Shown here: one piece after another, positions 1 through 11,686 of the stretch
Numbering within the stretch: the stretch's first letter is position 1
How the letters are laid out: each line of letters begins with the position of its first letter
NCBI GenBank assembly: GCA_964548165.1
Contig: CAZJQD010000017.1
Coordinates: forward strand, 31,824 to 71,079
Source: CAZJQD01 sp964548165 [NCBI: uncultured bacterium]
GTDB lineage: Bacteria > UBA8481
Direction of reading: 5' to 3'
Length of the DNA: 39,256 bases
The notes under the pieces: model-generated
Seen by the model: only the letters and a program-made list of their open reading frames with translations
The model's database searches: none
Told to the model about the DNA's origin: nothing
Translations under genes and position numbers: made by a program

Positions 1-212
1 TTGTCCCGTTGCGCACCCCTCGCCGCGGCCGCCGCCGGATCCGAGGCCGCCGCCGACTCCGAGGCCCCCATGGCCGCCACCTTCTCGCCGGCGGCTTTCA
101 GGTACAGTTGGAGCACGTCCCGGAGGAAGTCTTCGCCCCCCAGGTCAAGGAGCGACGCGATCACCGTCTCGTCCAGTTCGAACGAGGCTCGCGTCGCGGT
201 AGACGACGTCAC
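1..212 (-). CDS. HPt (histidine phosphotransfer) domain protein, N-terminal part, cut by window edge
   Basis: A 70-codon open frame runs leftward off the window. It starts at a GTG that overlaps the mutL stop in a GTGA arrangement (4-nt overlap). After about 11 variable residues it reads FELDETVIASLLDLGGEDFL followed by RDVLQLYLKAAGEKVAAM. This is the typical first helix pair of an HPt domain (LD-x-L-x-x-LGG-x-x-FL-x-x-x-L-x-x-Y). The phosphoaccepting His motif would lie further on, outside the window. The visible end is an Ala/Ser-rich stretch that may be a loop. HPt proteins relay phosphate between histidine kinases and response regulators. A domain of a larger sensor kinase is possible but less likely, given an N-terminal HPt. 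The tight coupling to mutL is seen directly; a functional link to repair is not implied. Confidence 0.6.
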   Translation of the reverse strand, partial: MTSSTATRASFELDETVIASLLDLGGEDFLRDVLQLYLKAAGEKVAAMGASESAAASDPAAAAARGAQRD

Positions 213-2007
213 ATGCCCAGCCGCCCGAAACGGCGGTCCAGCTCGGCGAGCGTCAGCCGAACCATCGTCGGTCGTCCATGCGGACACGTGTAGGGATCGG
301 TCGTCGTCTTGAGATCGTCGAGCAGGCGGCGCGCGTCGGCGTCGGAGAGCCGCTCGGTCCCTTTCACCGCCGCCTTGCACGCGGCCCGCGCCAGGCGTTC
401 GTAGGAGACGGCGAGCCTGGGCCCGTCGCTCTCGGAGGCATGAAGCCGGGCCAGGGTTTCCCTGAGAAGCCTGGCGGCGTCTCCAACGCCGCGGAAATGG
501 GAGGGAATCGCGCGAAGGGCGAGGCTGTCGGGCCATGCCTCGAGCTCGAATCCCAGCGCCGTGAAGTCGGCCAGTCGATCCTCGGCGAGCAGGCGCTCCG
601 AGGCCGGAAGCTCCACGACGATGGGCGCCAGGAGCGGCTGAACGGCCGGGGTTCCCGCGGCGGCCGCGGCGCGGAGCCGGTCGAAGAGCACCCTCTCGTG
701 AGCGGCATGCTGATCGACGAGCACCAGCCCGCCGTCGTCCTCGGCCACCAGGTAGCGACCGGCGACCTCGCCGAGATAGCGGAGGCGCATGGCCCTCGGC
801 GCCACCTCCGGCATGGGAAGGACCGGACTCGACGACTCCTCGCGCATGGCCTCGAACTCGGCCATGGCCGCGCGCGCGCCGGAGATCGCGATCGGAGGTC
901 GTTCATATCCGGCATTCGGGCCCGAGGTCGACGAGCGCTCACCGCCGAAGCCACCAGCCAACTCGGATCCCGGTGCGGCGGCCTGCGGGCTGAATTCCGG
1001 GAGCGGCAGGTCGGAGCGCAGGTGGGCTCGCAGGCCGTGGGCGACGAGCCGATGGATGGCGGCGCTGTCCCGGAACCTCACCTCGGCCTTCGCGGGATGG
1101 ACGTTGACGTCCGCTTCCGCCGGATCGATCGCGATGCCGAGAAAGACGATGGGAAATTGACCGGACGGCAGCAGGCCCTCGTAGGCGGCTGTGATCGCGT
1201 GCATGACGACGCGATCCTCGAACGGCCGCCCGAGGAGGTGATAGTGAAAACCGGTGCGATTCCGCCGCGTCAATTGCGGAGGCGAGACGAGGCCGCTCAG
1301 TCGCCCCGTTCCCGTGACGGCATCGACCTCGACGAGCGCGGCGGCGACGTCGGCGCCGAAGATCGTGCGGACGCAATCGCGCAGGTTACCCCGCCCCTCC
1401 GTCCGAAAGACCCGTCGACCATCCCGGACAAGCTCGACGGCGACATCGGGCCGGGCGAGCGCGAGGCGCTCCAGCATGTCGCTGACCCTGCCAAGCTCGG
1501 CGGTCGCGGACTTCATGAACTTGAGGCGAGCTGGGGTCCGGAGAAAGAGATCGCGGACGGAGACCGTGGTGCCCACGGCGCGCGATGCGGGCTCCACGCG
1601 AAGACCGCGGTCCGGGCGGTCCGGAGAGTACTCCTCGCTCACGTCGAGCCGCACGGCCTCTCCCGCGGAGGTCTTCGTGGTGATGCAGAGGCGGCCGGCG
1701 GCCGCGATCGCGGCCAGGGCTTCGCCGCGGAATCCCATGGTGCGAATCCGTTCGAGGTCGGCTTCCTCCGTGATCTTGGAGGTCGCATGGCGCTGGATGG
1801 CGAGACCGAGTTCACCGGGCGCGATGCCGCACCCGTCGTCGGCGACCTCGATGAGTCCCAGCCCGCCCCGCTCCAGTCGCACCACGACGGAGGTGGCCCC
1901 GGCGTCGAAAGCATTTTCAACCAGTTCCTTCACCACGGACGCCGGTCGCTCGATCACCTCGCCGGCCGCGATCCGCACGACCAGGGATTCGTCGAGCTTG
2001 CGGATCG

Positions 2008-2011
<4 letters not shown>
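209..2011 (-). CDS. mutL: DNA mismatch repair protein MutL
   Basis: This is a 600-aa MutL, the GHKL ATPase that couples MutS mismatch recognition to downstream excision. The N-terminus carries the ATP-binding motifs: VVKELVENAFDAGAT (motif I with the catalytic Glu and Asn), DDGCGI and TMGFRGEAL. The C-terminal dimerisation domain has the metal-binding endonuclease motif around residues 433-444 (DQHAAHERVLFD), a Cys near 545 (ACKAAVKG) and CPHGRP at 576-581. It is therefore an endonuclease-type MutL as in Bacillus or Thermus, not the E. coli type. The last acidic position of DQHA(X)2E(X)4E is Asp instead of Glu. The ATG overlaps the mutS stop by 4 nt (ATGA), so the two are probably translationally coupled. 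The 3' end overlaps the HPt gene. Confidence 0.97.
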
Positions 2012-4577
<2,566 letters not shown>

Positions 4578-4578
<1 letters not shown>

Positions 4579-6443
4579 CAGTCGCGCGACCGTGCCCAGA
4601 GCGTGAGATTGATGAGCGCGGAGAGCTCGCGGGTGGCGTCCGTGCGACCGCTGAGATGACCATCCAGGACGGCGCGGCAGGCCGCCCGGTCAAGCCAATC
4701 CGGGGTCTCGGCGATCGTCTCGAGGGCCAGGTTCCTGAGCGGTCCCCTGAGCCAGTCCGCGGCGGGCATGGTGAAACCGCGCTTGGGCGCGCGGAGAACC
4801 TCCGGCGGCAGGATCGGCTTCATGGCGCGGCGGAAGATGTGCTTGGTGCGAAGGCCTCGGACCTTGTAGGCGAAGGGCAGGGAGAAGGCCAGCTTCGCGA
4901 GGTCGTTCGTGAGGAAGGGCACTCGGGTCTCGATCGAGTGAGCCATGGCGACGTGATCGCTCGTCACGAGGCCGCATCCCTCGAGGAATATCCTCAGGTC
5001 GAGATAGAGGAGCCGGTCCATGAGCGCGGCCTCGGGGATGTCGAAACCAAGCGGCGTGACCAGGACATCGAAGACGTCTCGCCGATGCTCGGCCACGTTC
5101 GGGCAGAGCTTCACGCGGCGCTCGCGCTCGAAGATTTCCTTCCACCCCAGGTGGGCCTCCTCCGTCGGCGCGCGCACGCCGCGGACGAATCGCTTGAGCT
5201 TGAAGTCGAGCGACATGTAGCCGGAGGAGGCGGGCAGGGCCTCCACGGCGGCCTTGATGCCGCGGCGGAGGAACGACGGGAGACGGCACCAGGCGTCGTT
5301 GACGCGGCTCGCGATGAGCGTCGGGTAACCGCCGAAGAGCTCGTCGCCGCCGTCGCCGCGCAGGATGACCGTCGCCGTCTTCTTGGCCTCGGACGCGATC
5401 CGGTAATTGAGCACCGAGGACCAGTCGCCGAAAGGCTGGCCGTAGCAGCGCACCAGCTTGCCGAGAATGTCGGGCACCTCGGCGGCCGTCAGCACGCACT
5501 CCGTGTGGAAGGTCTCGTAGCGGTTCGCGACCGATCGGGCCAGCGTCCGCTCGTCGAATCGCGCATCGTCGGAGAATCCCAGGGAATAGGTCTTGAGCCT
5601 CCCCTGCGCCCTCTGCGCGAACGCGGCGATGGCGGTGGAGTCGAGGCCGCCGGACAGGAAGGCGCCCAGCGGAACCTCGGACTCCAGCGTCCCCTTCACG
5701 GCCATCTCCACCGCGCCGCGAATGGCCTCCTCGGCCTCCCCTTCGCTCCCCTGGAACGTGCTGTATTGCGGGGTCCAGTAGCACCGGAGCTTCACCTGGT
5801 CTCCGGCGGCGACGATGTAGTGGGCGGGCCGGAGGGATCGAATGCCCGCGTAAATGGTCTCCGGGGCCGGGATGTAATAGAGCGCCAGGTAGGTCTCCAT
5901 CGCGCGCCAGTCGAGGTCCCGGGGAACGGCCGGATCGGCCAGGAGCGCATGGATCTCGGAGGCCCAGGAGAGGCGGTGGCCCTGGAGGCTGTAGTAGAGC
6001 GGCTTGACGCCGAAGCGATCGCGGGCGACAACCAGCACCTGCTTGCGGGCGTCCCAGAGCGAGAAGGCGAACATGCCGTCGAGGCGCGCGATGCTGTCCA
6101 GTCCCTCTTCCTCGTAGAGGTGGACGATGACCTCGGTGTCCGTCCGCGTGCGGAAGGTATGGCCCTTGCCCTCGAGCTCGGTCCTCAGCTGGTGATGATT
6201 GTAGATCTCCCCGTTGTAGACGACGATAACGTCGTTGGTCTCGTTGGCGATGGGTTGGTCTCCGCCCTCGCGATCGATGATGGCCAGGCGGCGCATCGCC
6301 ATGGCGATGCCATGCTCGGCGTTGGAGTAATCGCCGGCGCCATCCGGGCCGCGGTGCACCATGCGTTCCCGCATCGCGCGCACGGTGGCGGGCGGCGCGG
6401 ATTCCGGGTGGCGCGCGTGGAATATGCCGGCGATACCGCACAT
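4578..6443 (-). CDS. asnB: Asparagine synthase-like glutamine amidotransferase
   Basis: A 621-aa two-domain class II amidotransferase. The N-terminal glutaminase domain starts with MCGIAGIF, where Cys2 becomes the nucleophile. It has HRGPDG, YNGEIYNH, RTDTEV and the GMFAFSLWD region typical of AsnB. The synthetase domain has the PP-loop SGGLDS at residues 264-269 and GDGGDELFGGYPT. It could make asparagine from aspartate, glutamine and ATP. Many homologues of this length near polysaccharide genes instead amidate sugar or peptide acids (including exosortase-associated forms), so the substrate is not settled. It is the first gene of the asnB-mutS-mutL series and is divergent from the gene at 6542 across a 98-bp gap. 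No Shine-Dalgarno is evident before the ATG. Confidence 0.88.
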
Positions 6444-6541
6444 GGAATTTCTATGGGGCCCCGTGGAGCGCCGCGTTATGCTCGGCGGATACGCGCGTCA
6501 TCGGAAAAGTATCTCCCCTGCGGATGGAAGGAGCAAGGATC

Positions 6542-7090
6542 ATGGGTGAAGAGGCGGAACTGGGGTCTGGAAGCGTCGTCGTGCACCCGACGTTCGGACG
6601 CGGCACGGTGGCGCGCCGGGATGCGGGCGCCTACGTCGTCCACTTTGCCGACGGCCAGACGCGTCGCATCGAGGAGGGCTACGCGGGTTGGGAGATCGAG
6701 AGACGGTTCTCCCCGTCTCCGGAGGACGCGCGTCCCTCCGAGGGATCGGAACTCGGCGCGCTCAGGAGGCTTCTCGAGGACTTCGGGCTCGTCAACCCCG
6801 AGCGGGAGATCGGGCGCCGCTGGTCGGGCGGGAAACTGGTCCTGGTTCCCGGCAAGACTGACACCCAGCCCAAGGAAGTGCCGCTCGAGATGTTCTTCAA
6901 GAAGCTGATCGGCGTGCGCGAGCGGCTACGGGTCCTCGAGCAGAAGCTCAACAACCACCCGTCCCTCTCGCCGGAGGAGCGGCTCGAACTGCAGGGCTAC
7001 ATCACGCGCTGTTACGGCAGTCTCACGACCTTCAACGTGCTCTTTGCCGAGAAGGACTCCTACTTCGTCGGGACCGGCCGCGAGGAGTGA
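6542..7090 (+). CDS. Unknown 182-aa protein with Tudor-like N-terminal domain
   Basis: I do not recognise a named family. The N-terminus (GSVVVHPTFGRGTVARRDAG, then YVVHFADGQTRRI) resembles the small beta-barrel Tudor-like fold at the C-terminus of UvrD/PcrA helicases and in some RNA-polymerase-binding proteins. The middle is acidic and variable. The last ~70 residues (PLEMFFKKLIGVRERLRVLEQ onward) are helical and probably form a coiled segment. The ATG at 6542 was chosen because AAGGAG lies at 6528-6533, 8 nt upstream; the ATG at 6524 has no such site. The stop overlaps the GTG of the next gene (GTGA), so the two are probably co-translated. A nucleic-acid or RNA-polymerase-associated role is a guess from the fold only. 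Confidence 0.75.
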   Translation: MGEEAELGSGSVVVHPTFGRGTVARRDAGAYVVHFADGQTRRIEEGYAGWEIERRFSPSPEDARPSEGSELGALRRLLEDFGLVNPEREIGRRWSGGKLVLVPGKTDTQPKEVPLEMFFKKLIGVRERLRVLEQKLNNHPSLSPEERLELQGYITRCYGSLTTFNVLFAEKDSYFVGTGREE

Positions 7091-9036
7091 ACGGCAGTCG
7101 CCGCGCGACCGCGGCGTGGGTCATGCGTCTTCTGGGTCTCGCCGCTCTCGCGACGATCGTCCTGGTGGTCTTCTGGCCAGTCACGGGCTATCCCTTCATC
7201 ACGCTCGACGATGACGTCTACGTCTACGCCAATCCCTTCGTCCGGGAGGGACTGACGGGGCGAGGCATCGCCTGGGCGCTGACAGCCGACCTGACGTGGG
7301 ACTCCCCCAACGCCGACTACTGGCAGCCCGTCACGATGCTGAGCCGCATGCTGGATGTGACCCTGTTCGGGATGAACGCCGGCGGCCATCATCTCGTCAA
7401 CCTCCTGCTGCATGCGACCAGCGCGATCCTGTTGGCGATCCTCCTGGAGACCCTGCTTGTGGTCGCCGGGACGAACGCCGCGCTCCCGACGCCCGCGAGC
7501 GCTCACGGCGCATCCGCCGGCGCCATCCGGCGCTTCCTCCCAGCCGCCATCCTCGGAGCCGCGCTCTGGGCCCTGCATCCTCTCGCCGTCGGATCCGTCG
7601 CCTGGGTGACGGACCGCAAGAGCGTTCTATCCACCCTCTTTGCCCTGGCGTCGCTCTTGGCCCACGTCCGCCTCGGTCGCGGGCCCTGGAAGCGCTGGGC
7701 CTCCTTCGTCCTCCCGCTCTTCGCCCTGGCTCTCATGACCAAGCCCACGACGGCTCTTCTACCCGTGATCTTCCTTCTTCTCGATCTCTGGCCGCTCGGA
7801 CTCTGGCCGCTCGGACTCTGGCCGCCGGGCTCCATGTCACCCGGCGTCGGCGTGAAGGAAGGACTCGAGAGAACGTGGCGGCTCCCCGCCCTGCACCTCG
7901 CTCTCTGCCTGCCGCTCGGCCTCTTCTCGCTGGCAAACGCGTTCCTGGCCCAGCGAGGGGCCTTCGGGATCGTTCCGATGATGGACCGGATCCTTCACGT
8001 GCCGGTCGCGGTGGAGTGGTACACGCGGGTGCTGCTCCATCCTCCCCTCTTCGCCTGCTTCTACCCCTACCCGGCGTCGGCTCATCCGCTCGCTGACGTG
8101 GCGCGCGCCCTGCTCGTCGTCTTCGCGTTGATCGCGGCCGCCGTGATGCTCCGCCGTCGACTTCCCGCGCTCGGCATCGGCCTCTCCTGGTTTCTCGTCA
8201 TGCTCGCGCCCGTGGTCCTCTCCACGCACGAGGCTTGGGCCACGCGGTTCGGCTATGCGCCCAGCATCGGGTGGACACTGCCGGTCGCGGCTCTCCTGGC
8301 GCATCGCCGGCCTGTCGCAAGGATCGCGCTCGGGGCGCTTGCGATCCTCGCTGTCCTCATGCTGGCCGCCGCGACGTCACGTCAGCTCCCCGCATGGCGA
8401 TCCAGCCAGGCGCTGTATGAGACCGCGCTCGAAGCCACGGGAGGGCGCAATCATTTCATCCAGCGGAACCTGGGAATCCTGGCCCTGGAAGCGGGTCGGC
8501 ACGAAGAAGCGGAGCGATGGTTCCAGGCGTCGCTCGCAGACCGTCCCGAGCACGCGACCTACTGGTACAACATCGGCGTCCTGCGCGAACGGCAGGGCCG
8601 CGAGACCGAGGCGCTTGCGTGCTACGGTAAGGCTCTCGAGGCCAATCCCGGCCACGCCAACGCGCTCTTCAACCGGGCCACGCTCGCCCTGGCGAGGGGG
8701 GACCTGGCCGCGGCCGACTCCGATTACGTTCGCGCACTGGCCTCGAAGCCCGGCTCCCCGGAGACGCTAAACAACCTCGCCGTGGCGCGCCTTCGCGGAG
8801 GCAGGCCCGAGGAGGCGCTCGCGCTCTTTGCCGCCGCCCACCCGTGGCATCCGCGACCTGATAGGCCCGCCCTGGGCGCCGCGAGCGCGTGCCTGGTCCT
8901 CGGACGCCTGGACGAGGCCCGAGGCTGGTTCCTGGAGGTCCTCAAGGTCGATCCCGCCAACGAGCACGCGAGGCAGCACCTCGACCGGCTCCTTCAGCAG
9001 GGAGGTCCCAGCCCTAGTTCTTCAGGCGGAAGGTGA
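7087..9036 (+). CDS. Multi-pass membrane protein with C-terminal TPR repeats (TMTC / GT-C-like)
   Basis: A 649-aa protein. About 400 N-terminal residues form roughly ten hydrophobic segments with the conserved early loop of bacterial TMTC-like proteins (FITLDDDVYVYANP, then YWQPVTMLSRMLDVTLFG and HHLVNLLLH). The C-terminal ~210 residues are TPR repeats with W/Y-N-x-G, A-x-x-x-Y/F-x-x-A-L and NP signatures (YWYNIGVL, ALACYGKALEANPGHANAL, SDYVRAL). Family members are annotated as O-mannosyl or O-GlcNAc transferase-like GT-C enzymes using lipid-linked sugars, though biochemistry for bacterial ones is scarce. The GTG start overlaps the previous stop; an ATG at 7123 is an alternative start. The 3' end overlaps the convergent glycosyltransferase by 23 bp. 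Confidence 0.82.
   Translation: MNGSRRATAAWVMRLLGLAALATIVLVVFWPVTGYPFITLDDDVYVYANPFVREGLTGRGIAWALTADLTWDSPNADYWQPVTMLSRMLDVTLFGMNAGGHHLVNLLLHATSAILLAILLETLLVVAGTNAALPTPASAHGASAGAIRRFLPAAILGAALWALHPLAVGSVAWVTDRKSVLSTLFALASLLAHVRLGRGPWKRWASFVLPLFALALMTKPTTALLPVIFLLLDLWPLGLWPLGLWPPGSMSPGVGVKEGLERTWRLPALHLALCLPLGLFSLANAFLAQRGAFGIVPMMDRILHVPVAVEWYTRVLLHPPLFACFYPYPASAHPLADVARALLVVFALIAAAVMLRRRLPALGIGLSWFLVMLAPVVLSTHEAWATRFGYAPSIGWTLPVAALLAHRRPVARIALGALAILAVLMLAAATSRQLPAWRSSQALYETALEATGGRNHFIQRNLGILALEAGRHEEAERWFQASLADRPEHATYWYNIGVLRERQGRETEALACYGKALEANPGHANALFNRATLALARGDLAAADSDYVRALASKPGSPETLNNLAVARLRGGRPEEALALFAAAHPWHPRPDRPALGAASACLVLGRLDEARGWFLEVLKVDPANEHARQHLDRLLQQGGPSPSSSGGR
7786..7830 (+). repeat. 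15-bp in-frame tandem repeat inside the TPR membrane protein
   Basis: The unit CTCTGGCCGCTCGGA occurs exactly twice (7786-7800, 7801-7815). A third, diverged copy follows at 7816-7830. It encodes LWPLG-LWPLG-LWPPG at the end of a transmembrane segment. Length change by slippage would keep the frame. Confidence 0.9.
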
Positions 9037-9763
9037 GATAAAGGAGCGGGAGGAGACGCGGAATCCAATCGCGACCGGGCCGCACCTTGGTGTATTGGTG
9101 ATACGGGACGCCGGCCGGGTAGATCTTCTTCACGGCGACCTCGGCATAAGGAACGCCGAGGTGATGGATCTTGAGATAGAGGTAGTACTCGAGGGGGCCG
9201 TCGAGCCAGTCCTGGTAGAGATCAATGCGAGCGTCAGTGAGCACGTCGCGGTGGATGGCGCGGAACCCGCTCGTCGACTCGGTCACCCAGCGCCACCTCA
9301 GCGATCGGACAAGTGACGAGATCGTCACGAGCATCGGGTAGACGCGCGTGACGATCCGACGGTGGAGGGGCGTATTGAGCGTCGGGTCGAAGCGAGTTCC
9401 CTCGAGGTAGCGGCTCCCCTGCACGAACTTGGCTCGCCCCTCGACGATGGGCGCGCACAGGCGCGGGATGTCGGCCGGGTTGTCCTTGGCGTTGCCGGCC
9501 AGGACGACGACGATGTCGGCGCCGGCCTTGAGCGCGTACTCGAAGCCGTCGCGGATGGCGATCCCGATCCCCATCCGGCGATCGTGGTCGATCACGGTGG
9601 CACCGGCGGCGCGGGCGCGCGCGGGCGTGTCGTCGGTCGAACCGTCGTTGACGACCACGCACTCGTCGACGACGTCCCACGGCATCGCGGAGACGACCTT
9701 CTCGATCTTCCCCGGTTCATTGAAGGCTGGGGCGAGCGCGATGATCTTGAATCCGGAGATCAC
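9014..9763 (-). CDS. Family 2 glycosyltransferase, dolichyl-phosphate mannose synthase-like
   Basis: A 249-aa GT2 enzyme. It starts with the nucleotide-binding strand IIALAPAFNEPGKIEKVV and continues with VVNDGSTDDT and GIGIAIRDGFEYAL. The acceptor/metal region reads VVVLAGNAKDNPADIP, a form common in this subgroup in place of DxD. The region ESTSGFRAIHRDVL matches the acceptor loop of polyprenyl-phosphate glycosyltransferases. There are no C-terminal membrane helices of note, so it is a soluble or peripheral member that probably charges undecaprenyl phosphate with a sugar. The start is a GTG, 21 nt after the epimerase stop on the same strand, suggesting one operon. It converges on and overlaps the TPR membrane gene. 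Confidence 0.88.
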   Translation of the reverse strand: MISGFKIIALAPAFNEPGKIEKVVSAMPWDVVDECVVVNDGSTDDTPARARAAGATVIDHDRRMGIGIAIRDGFEYALKAGADIVVVLAGNAKDNPADIPRLCAPIVEGRAKFVQGSRYLEGTRFDPTLNTPLHRRIVTRVYPMLVTISSLVRSLRWRWVTESTSGFRAIHRDVLTDARIDLYQDWLDGPLEYYLYLKIHHLGVPYAEVAVKKIYPAGVPYHQYTKVRPGRDWIPRLLPLLYLTFRLKN

Positions 9764-9784
9764 GATTTCGGGTCTACGCGCGTG

Positions 9785-10753
9785 TTAGTCCAGCATGCCG
9801 CGGCGCTTGAGATCGACGGCGATCCAGTCCTTGGTCGTCGCCAGGCCGGTCTCAAACTCGGTGTGGACCTTGAAGCCGAGTCCCTCGATCTTGGCCGTCG
9901 TGGGGATGGGCCGGAGATTCTCGCCGGGGCGTTCCTCGTCGTGGACGACCTTCACGCCGGGCTTCCCGTAGCGGCCGGCGATGGCATTGGCCAGCTCGAC
10001 GACCTGCATGCGAATCGGCGAGGCGATGTTGTAGATCTCCCCGACCGTATCCTCGCGGCTCCCCAGGAACATCGTCGCGGCCACGTCGTCGAGCACGTAC
10101 GTGAAGCAGCGGATCTGCTCGCCGGAGCCATGGACGTAGAGGTCCTGGCCGCGGAGCGCGCGGGAGAGGAAGATGTTGATGACGCCGGCGGCGCCGTCGT
10201 AGTCCTGCCGGGGTCCGTAGACGTGGAAGTAGCGGATCACGGTCGCCTTCACGCCGAACTCGCGGCAGAAGAACTGGCAGTACTCCTCGGCCGTGCCCTT
10301 CGAGATCCCGTAGAGCGTCGTCGGGCGCTTGACGTGCGACTCCTCCATCGGCTTGTCGCTGGAGCCCAGCACCGAGCCGGTGGAGGCGTAGACGACGCGG
10401 ACGTTTCGGCCGCGCGCCGCCGAGAGGACGTTGAAGGTGCCGACGATGTTTGTCTCGAGATCAATGGAGGGATTATTGCGGGAGACGACGAGCTTGGAGG
10501 CGGCGAGGTGGAAGCAGACGTCGATCTCGGCCGCGATCTGGTTGAGGAGCCCGCCGTCGCGCACGTCCCCGCGGACGAACTCGAAGGCCGAGTTCTGCTG
10601 GGCGTCGTAGAGGTTGGTCATCGAGCCCGCGATGAGGCTGTCGAGCCCGATGACGCGGCGCGCGCCCGCGGCCAGGAGGGCGTCGCAGAGATGGCTCCCG
10701 ATGAAGCCGGCGGCGCCGGTGACGAGGACGGTCTTACCTGAATAGAAGCCCAT
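9785..10753 (-). CDS. NAD-dependent sugar-nucleotide epimerase/dehydratase
   Basis: A 322-aa extended short-chain dehydrogenase. It has the NAD-binding GAAGFIGSH near the N-terminus, the region VVYASTGSVLG, and the active-site Tyr-Lys pair in TLYGISKGTAEEY. The sequence VIRYFHVYGPRQ follows, as in UDP-glucose 4-epimerase and dTDP-glucose dehydratase relatives. The exact sugar cannot be read from sequence. The open frame extends to a TTG at 10792, with ATGs at 10765 and 10753. I chose 10753 because MGFYSGKTVLVTG gives a normal SDR N-terminus; no good Shine-Dalgarno separates them. Repeat copy A lies at 10799-10827, immediately upstream, so its promoter region may have been changed by the mobile unit. 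Confidence 0.88.
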   Translation of the reverse strand: MGFYSGKTVLVTGAAGFIGSHLCDALLAAGARRVIGLDSLIAGSMTNLYDAQQNSAFEFVRGDVRDGGLLNQIAAEIDVCFHLAASKLVVSRNNPSIDLETNIVGTFNVLSAARGRNVRVVYASTGSVLGSSDKPMEESHVKRPTTLYGISKGTAEEYCQFFCREFGVKATVIRYFHVYGPRQDYDGAAGVINIFLSRALRGQDLYVHGSGEQIRCFTYVLDDVAATMFLGSREDTVGEIYNIASPIRMQVVELANAIAGRYGKPGVKVVHDEERPGENLRPIPTTAKIEGLGFKVHTEFETGLATTKDWIAVDLKRRGMLD

Positions 10754-10798
10754 GATGGTCGCCATGTTAGCTGGGGTGGAGAGGGTCAGCAACGAAAT

Positions 10799-10827
10799 GG
10801 TGTCAGACTGCGGAAATGCGGATCTGG
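10799..10827 (+). repeat. Element repeat copy A (direct orientation)
   Basis: A 29-bp sequence starting GGTGTCAGACTGCGG. It is an exact reverse complement of copy B (11538-11566). The core contains two tandem TGCGGA blocks two bases apart (consensus TGCGGAWWTGCGGATC). It lies 46 bp downstream of the stop of the methyltransferase gene at 10874-11470. Confidence 0.9.
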
Positions 10828-10873
10828 GATTACTGGTGATCGCGCAGGTGAGCGCGCGACCGCTACTGTCGCG

Positions 10874-11470
10874 CTAGGCGGAGGGACGCAGCGCCACGAT
10901 CTGGATGACCGCGCTCGCGCCGTGGTGGAACCTTCCTTCGCGGACATCGCGTTCCACCTCGCGGACGATGACGAGGTCCAGGCCGCGGAGATGATCGGTC
11001 CAATCGGCGAGCCCGGCGAGAAGGTCCGGGTCCGAAGGGCCACCCGTCCCTCGACCAAGCTGCGACGGCGCGTAGGCCTCGAGCAGCAATACGCCCCCCG
11101 GCCTTAGCGCGCGCGTGACGCGGCGAAACACGTCGTGCCGCAGAGCGGTCGGCAGGTGGCAGAAGATCGAGACGATGGCGTCCCATCGCGCCTCGCCCAT
11201 CTCATAACGCGCGAGGTCCTCGGGAATGCTCGTGATCGAGACGCTTCGGCTTCGAGCCAGGGCTTGGCCCTTCTCGAGACCGACCCGGGAGGTATCGACG
11301 GCGGTCACGCGGCATCCGCGGCCAGCGAGGTAGACGGCATTTCTCCCCTCGCCGTCGGCCAGGCAGAGCACGTCCCCGCCGGTGATGCGAGCCGCCTCGT
11401 GGACGAGAAAGTCGTTGGGCTCGGTCCCGTAGGCGTATCCGGGTTCGGAGTAGCGATCGTCCCAGGTCAT
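10874..11470 (-). CDS. Class I SAM-dependent methyltransferase (TehB-like), bracketed by inverted repeats
   Basis: A 198-aa compact methyltransferase. SAM motif I reads VLCLADGEGRNAVYLAGRG, with the acidic residue ending strand 2 in VTAVDTS. The segment WDAIVSIFCHLP fits motif II and ALRPGGVLLLEAY fits motif III. The N-terminus WDDRYSEPGYAYGTEPNDFL is characteristic of the small TehB/thiopurine-like group that methylates small molecules; the substrate is unknown. It is the only gene between the inverted copies A and B of the repeat that also bounds the adjacent transposase. It may therefore be cargo or a bystander trapped between REP-like sequences. The ATG is at 11470 with no strong ribosome-binding site. 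Its codon usage resembles its neighbours'. Confidence 0.86.
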   Translation of the reverse strand: MTWDDRYSEPGYAYGTEPNDFLVHEAARITGGDVLCLADGEGRNAVYLAGRGCRVTAVDTSRVGLEKGQALARSRSVSITSIPEDLARYEMGEARWDAIVSIFCHLPTALRHDVFRRVTRALRPGGVLLLEAYAPSQLGRGTGGPSDPDLLAGLADWTDHLRGLDLVIVREVERDVREGRFHHGASAVIQIVALRPSA

Positions 11471-11537
11471 GCTGCAAGCGCTCGGCCGGTTTGGAGGCTC
11501 AACAAGAACGCCATTCGCGAAGACAACTCATTCATTT

Positions 11538-11566
11538 CCAGATCCGCATTTCCGCAGTCTGACACC
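11538..11566 (-). repeat. Element repeat copy B (inverted orientation)
   Basis: All 29 bases match the reverse complement of copy A. It lies 67 bp upstream of the methyltransferase ATG, so A and B enclose a 768-bp segment. Confidence 0.9.
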
Positions 11567-11640
11567 GTTCACGGCTCTTGCGTCACCGGCGAGGTCCTAT
11601 GGAAAGCGACGCGCTCCCGGCTTGGCGTGTCCGAGGCCAT

Positions 11641-11669
11641 GGTGTCAGACTGCGGATTTGCGGATCTGG
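11641..11669 (+). repeat. Element repeat copy C (direct orientation, left end of the transposase unit)
   Basis: Same orientation as copy A and identical over 29 bp except in the two-base WW spacer between the TGCGGA blocks (TT instead of AA). The flanks are also similar: AT before the repeat in both, then GATCACTAG versus GATTACTGG after it. The true repeat is therefore nearer 40 bp for A and C. Confidence 0.88.
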
Positions 11670-11686
11670 GATCACTAGCCTTACCG

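Noticed and set aside
4656-6908. A 750-codon plus-strand open frame opposite asnB
   Set aside because: It is an antisense shadow of asnB, with Arg/Gly/His/Glu-rich low-complexity content and no domain.
10754-10792. Upstream TTG start for the epimerase at 10792
   Set aside because: It adds 13 residues with no similarity to SDR N-termini and borders repeat A. The ATG at 10753 is more natural.
10841-10873. Possible terminator hairpin downstream of the methyltransferase
   Set aside because: Short GCGCGA/TCGCGC stems can form in two competing ways and there is no T-tract, so it is not separable from general GC richness.
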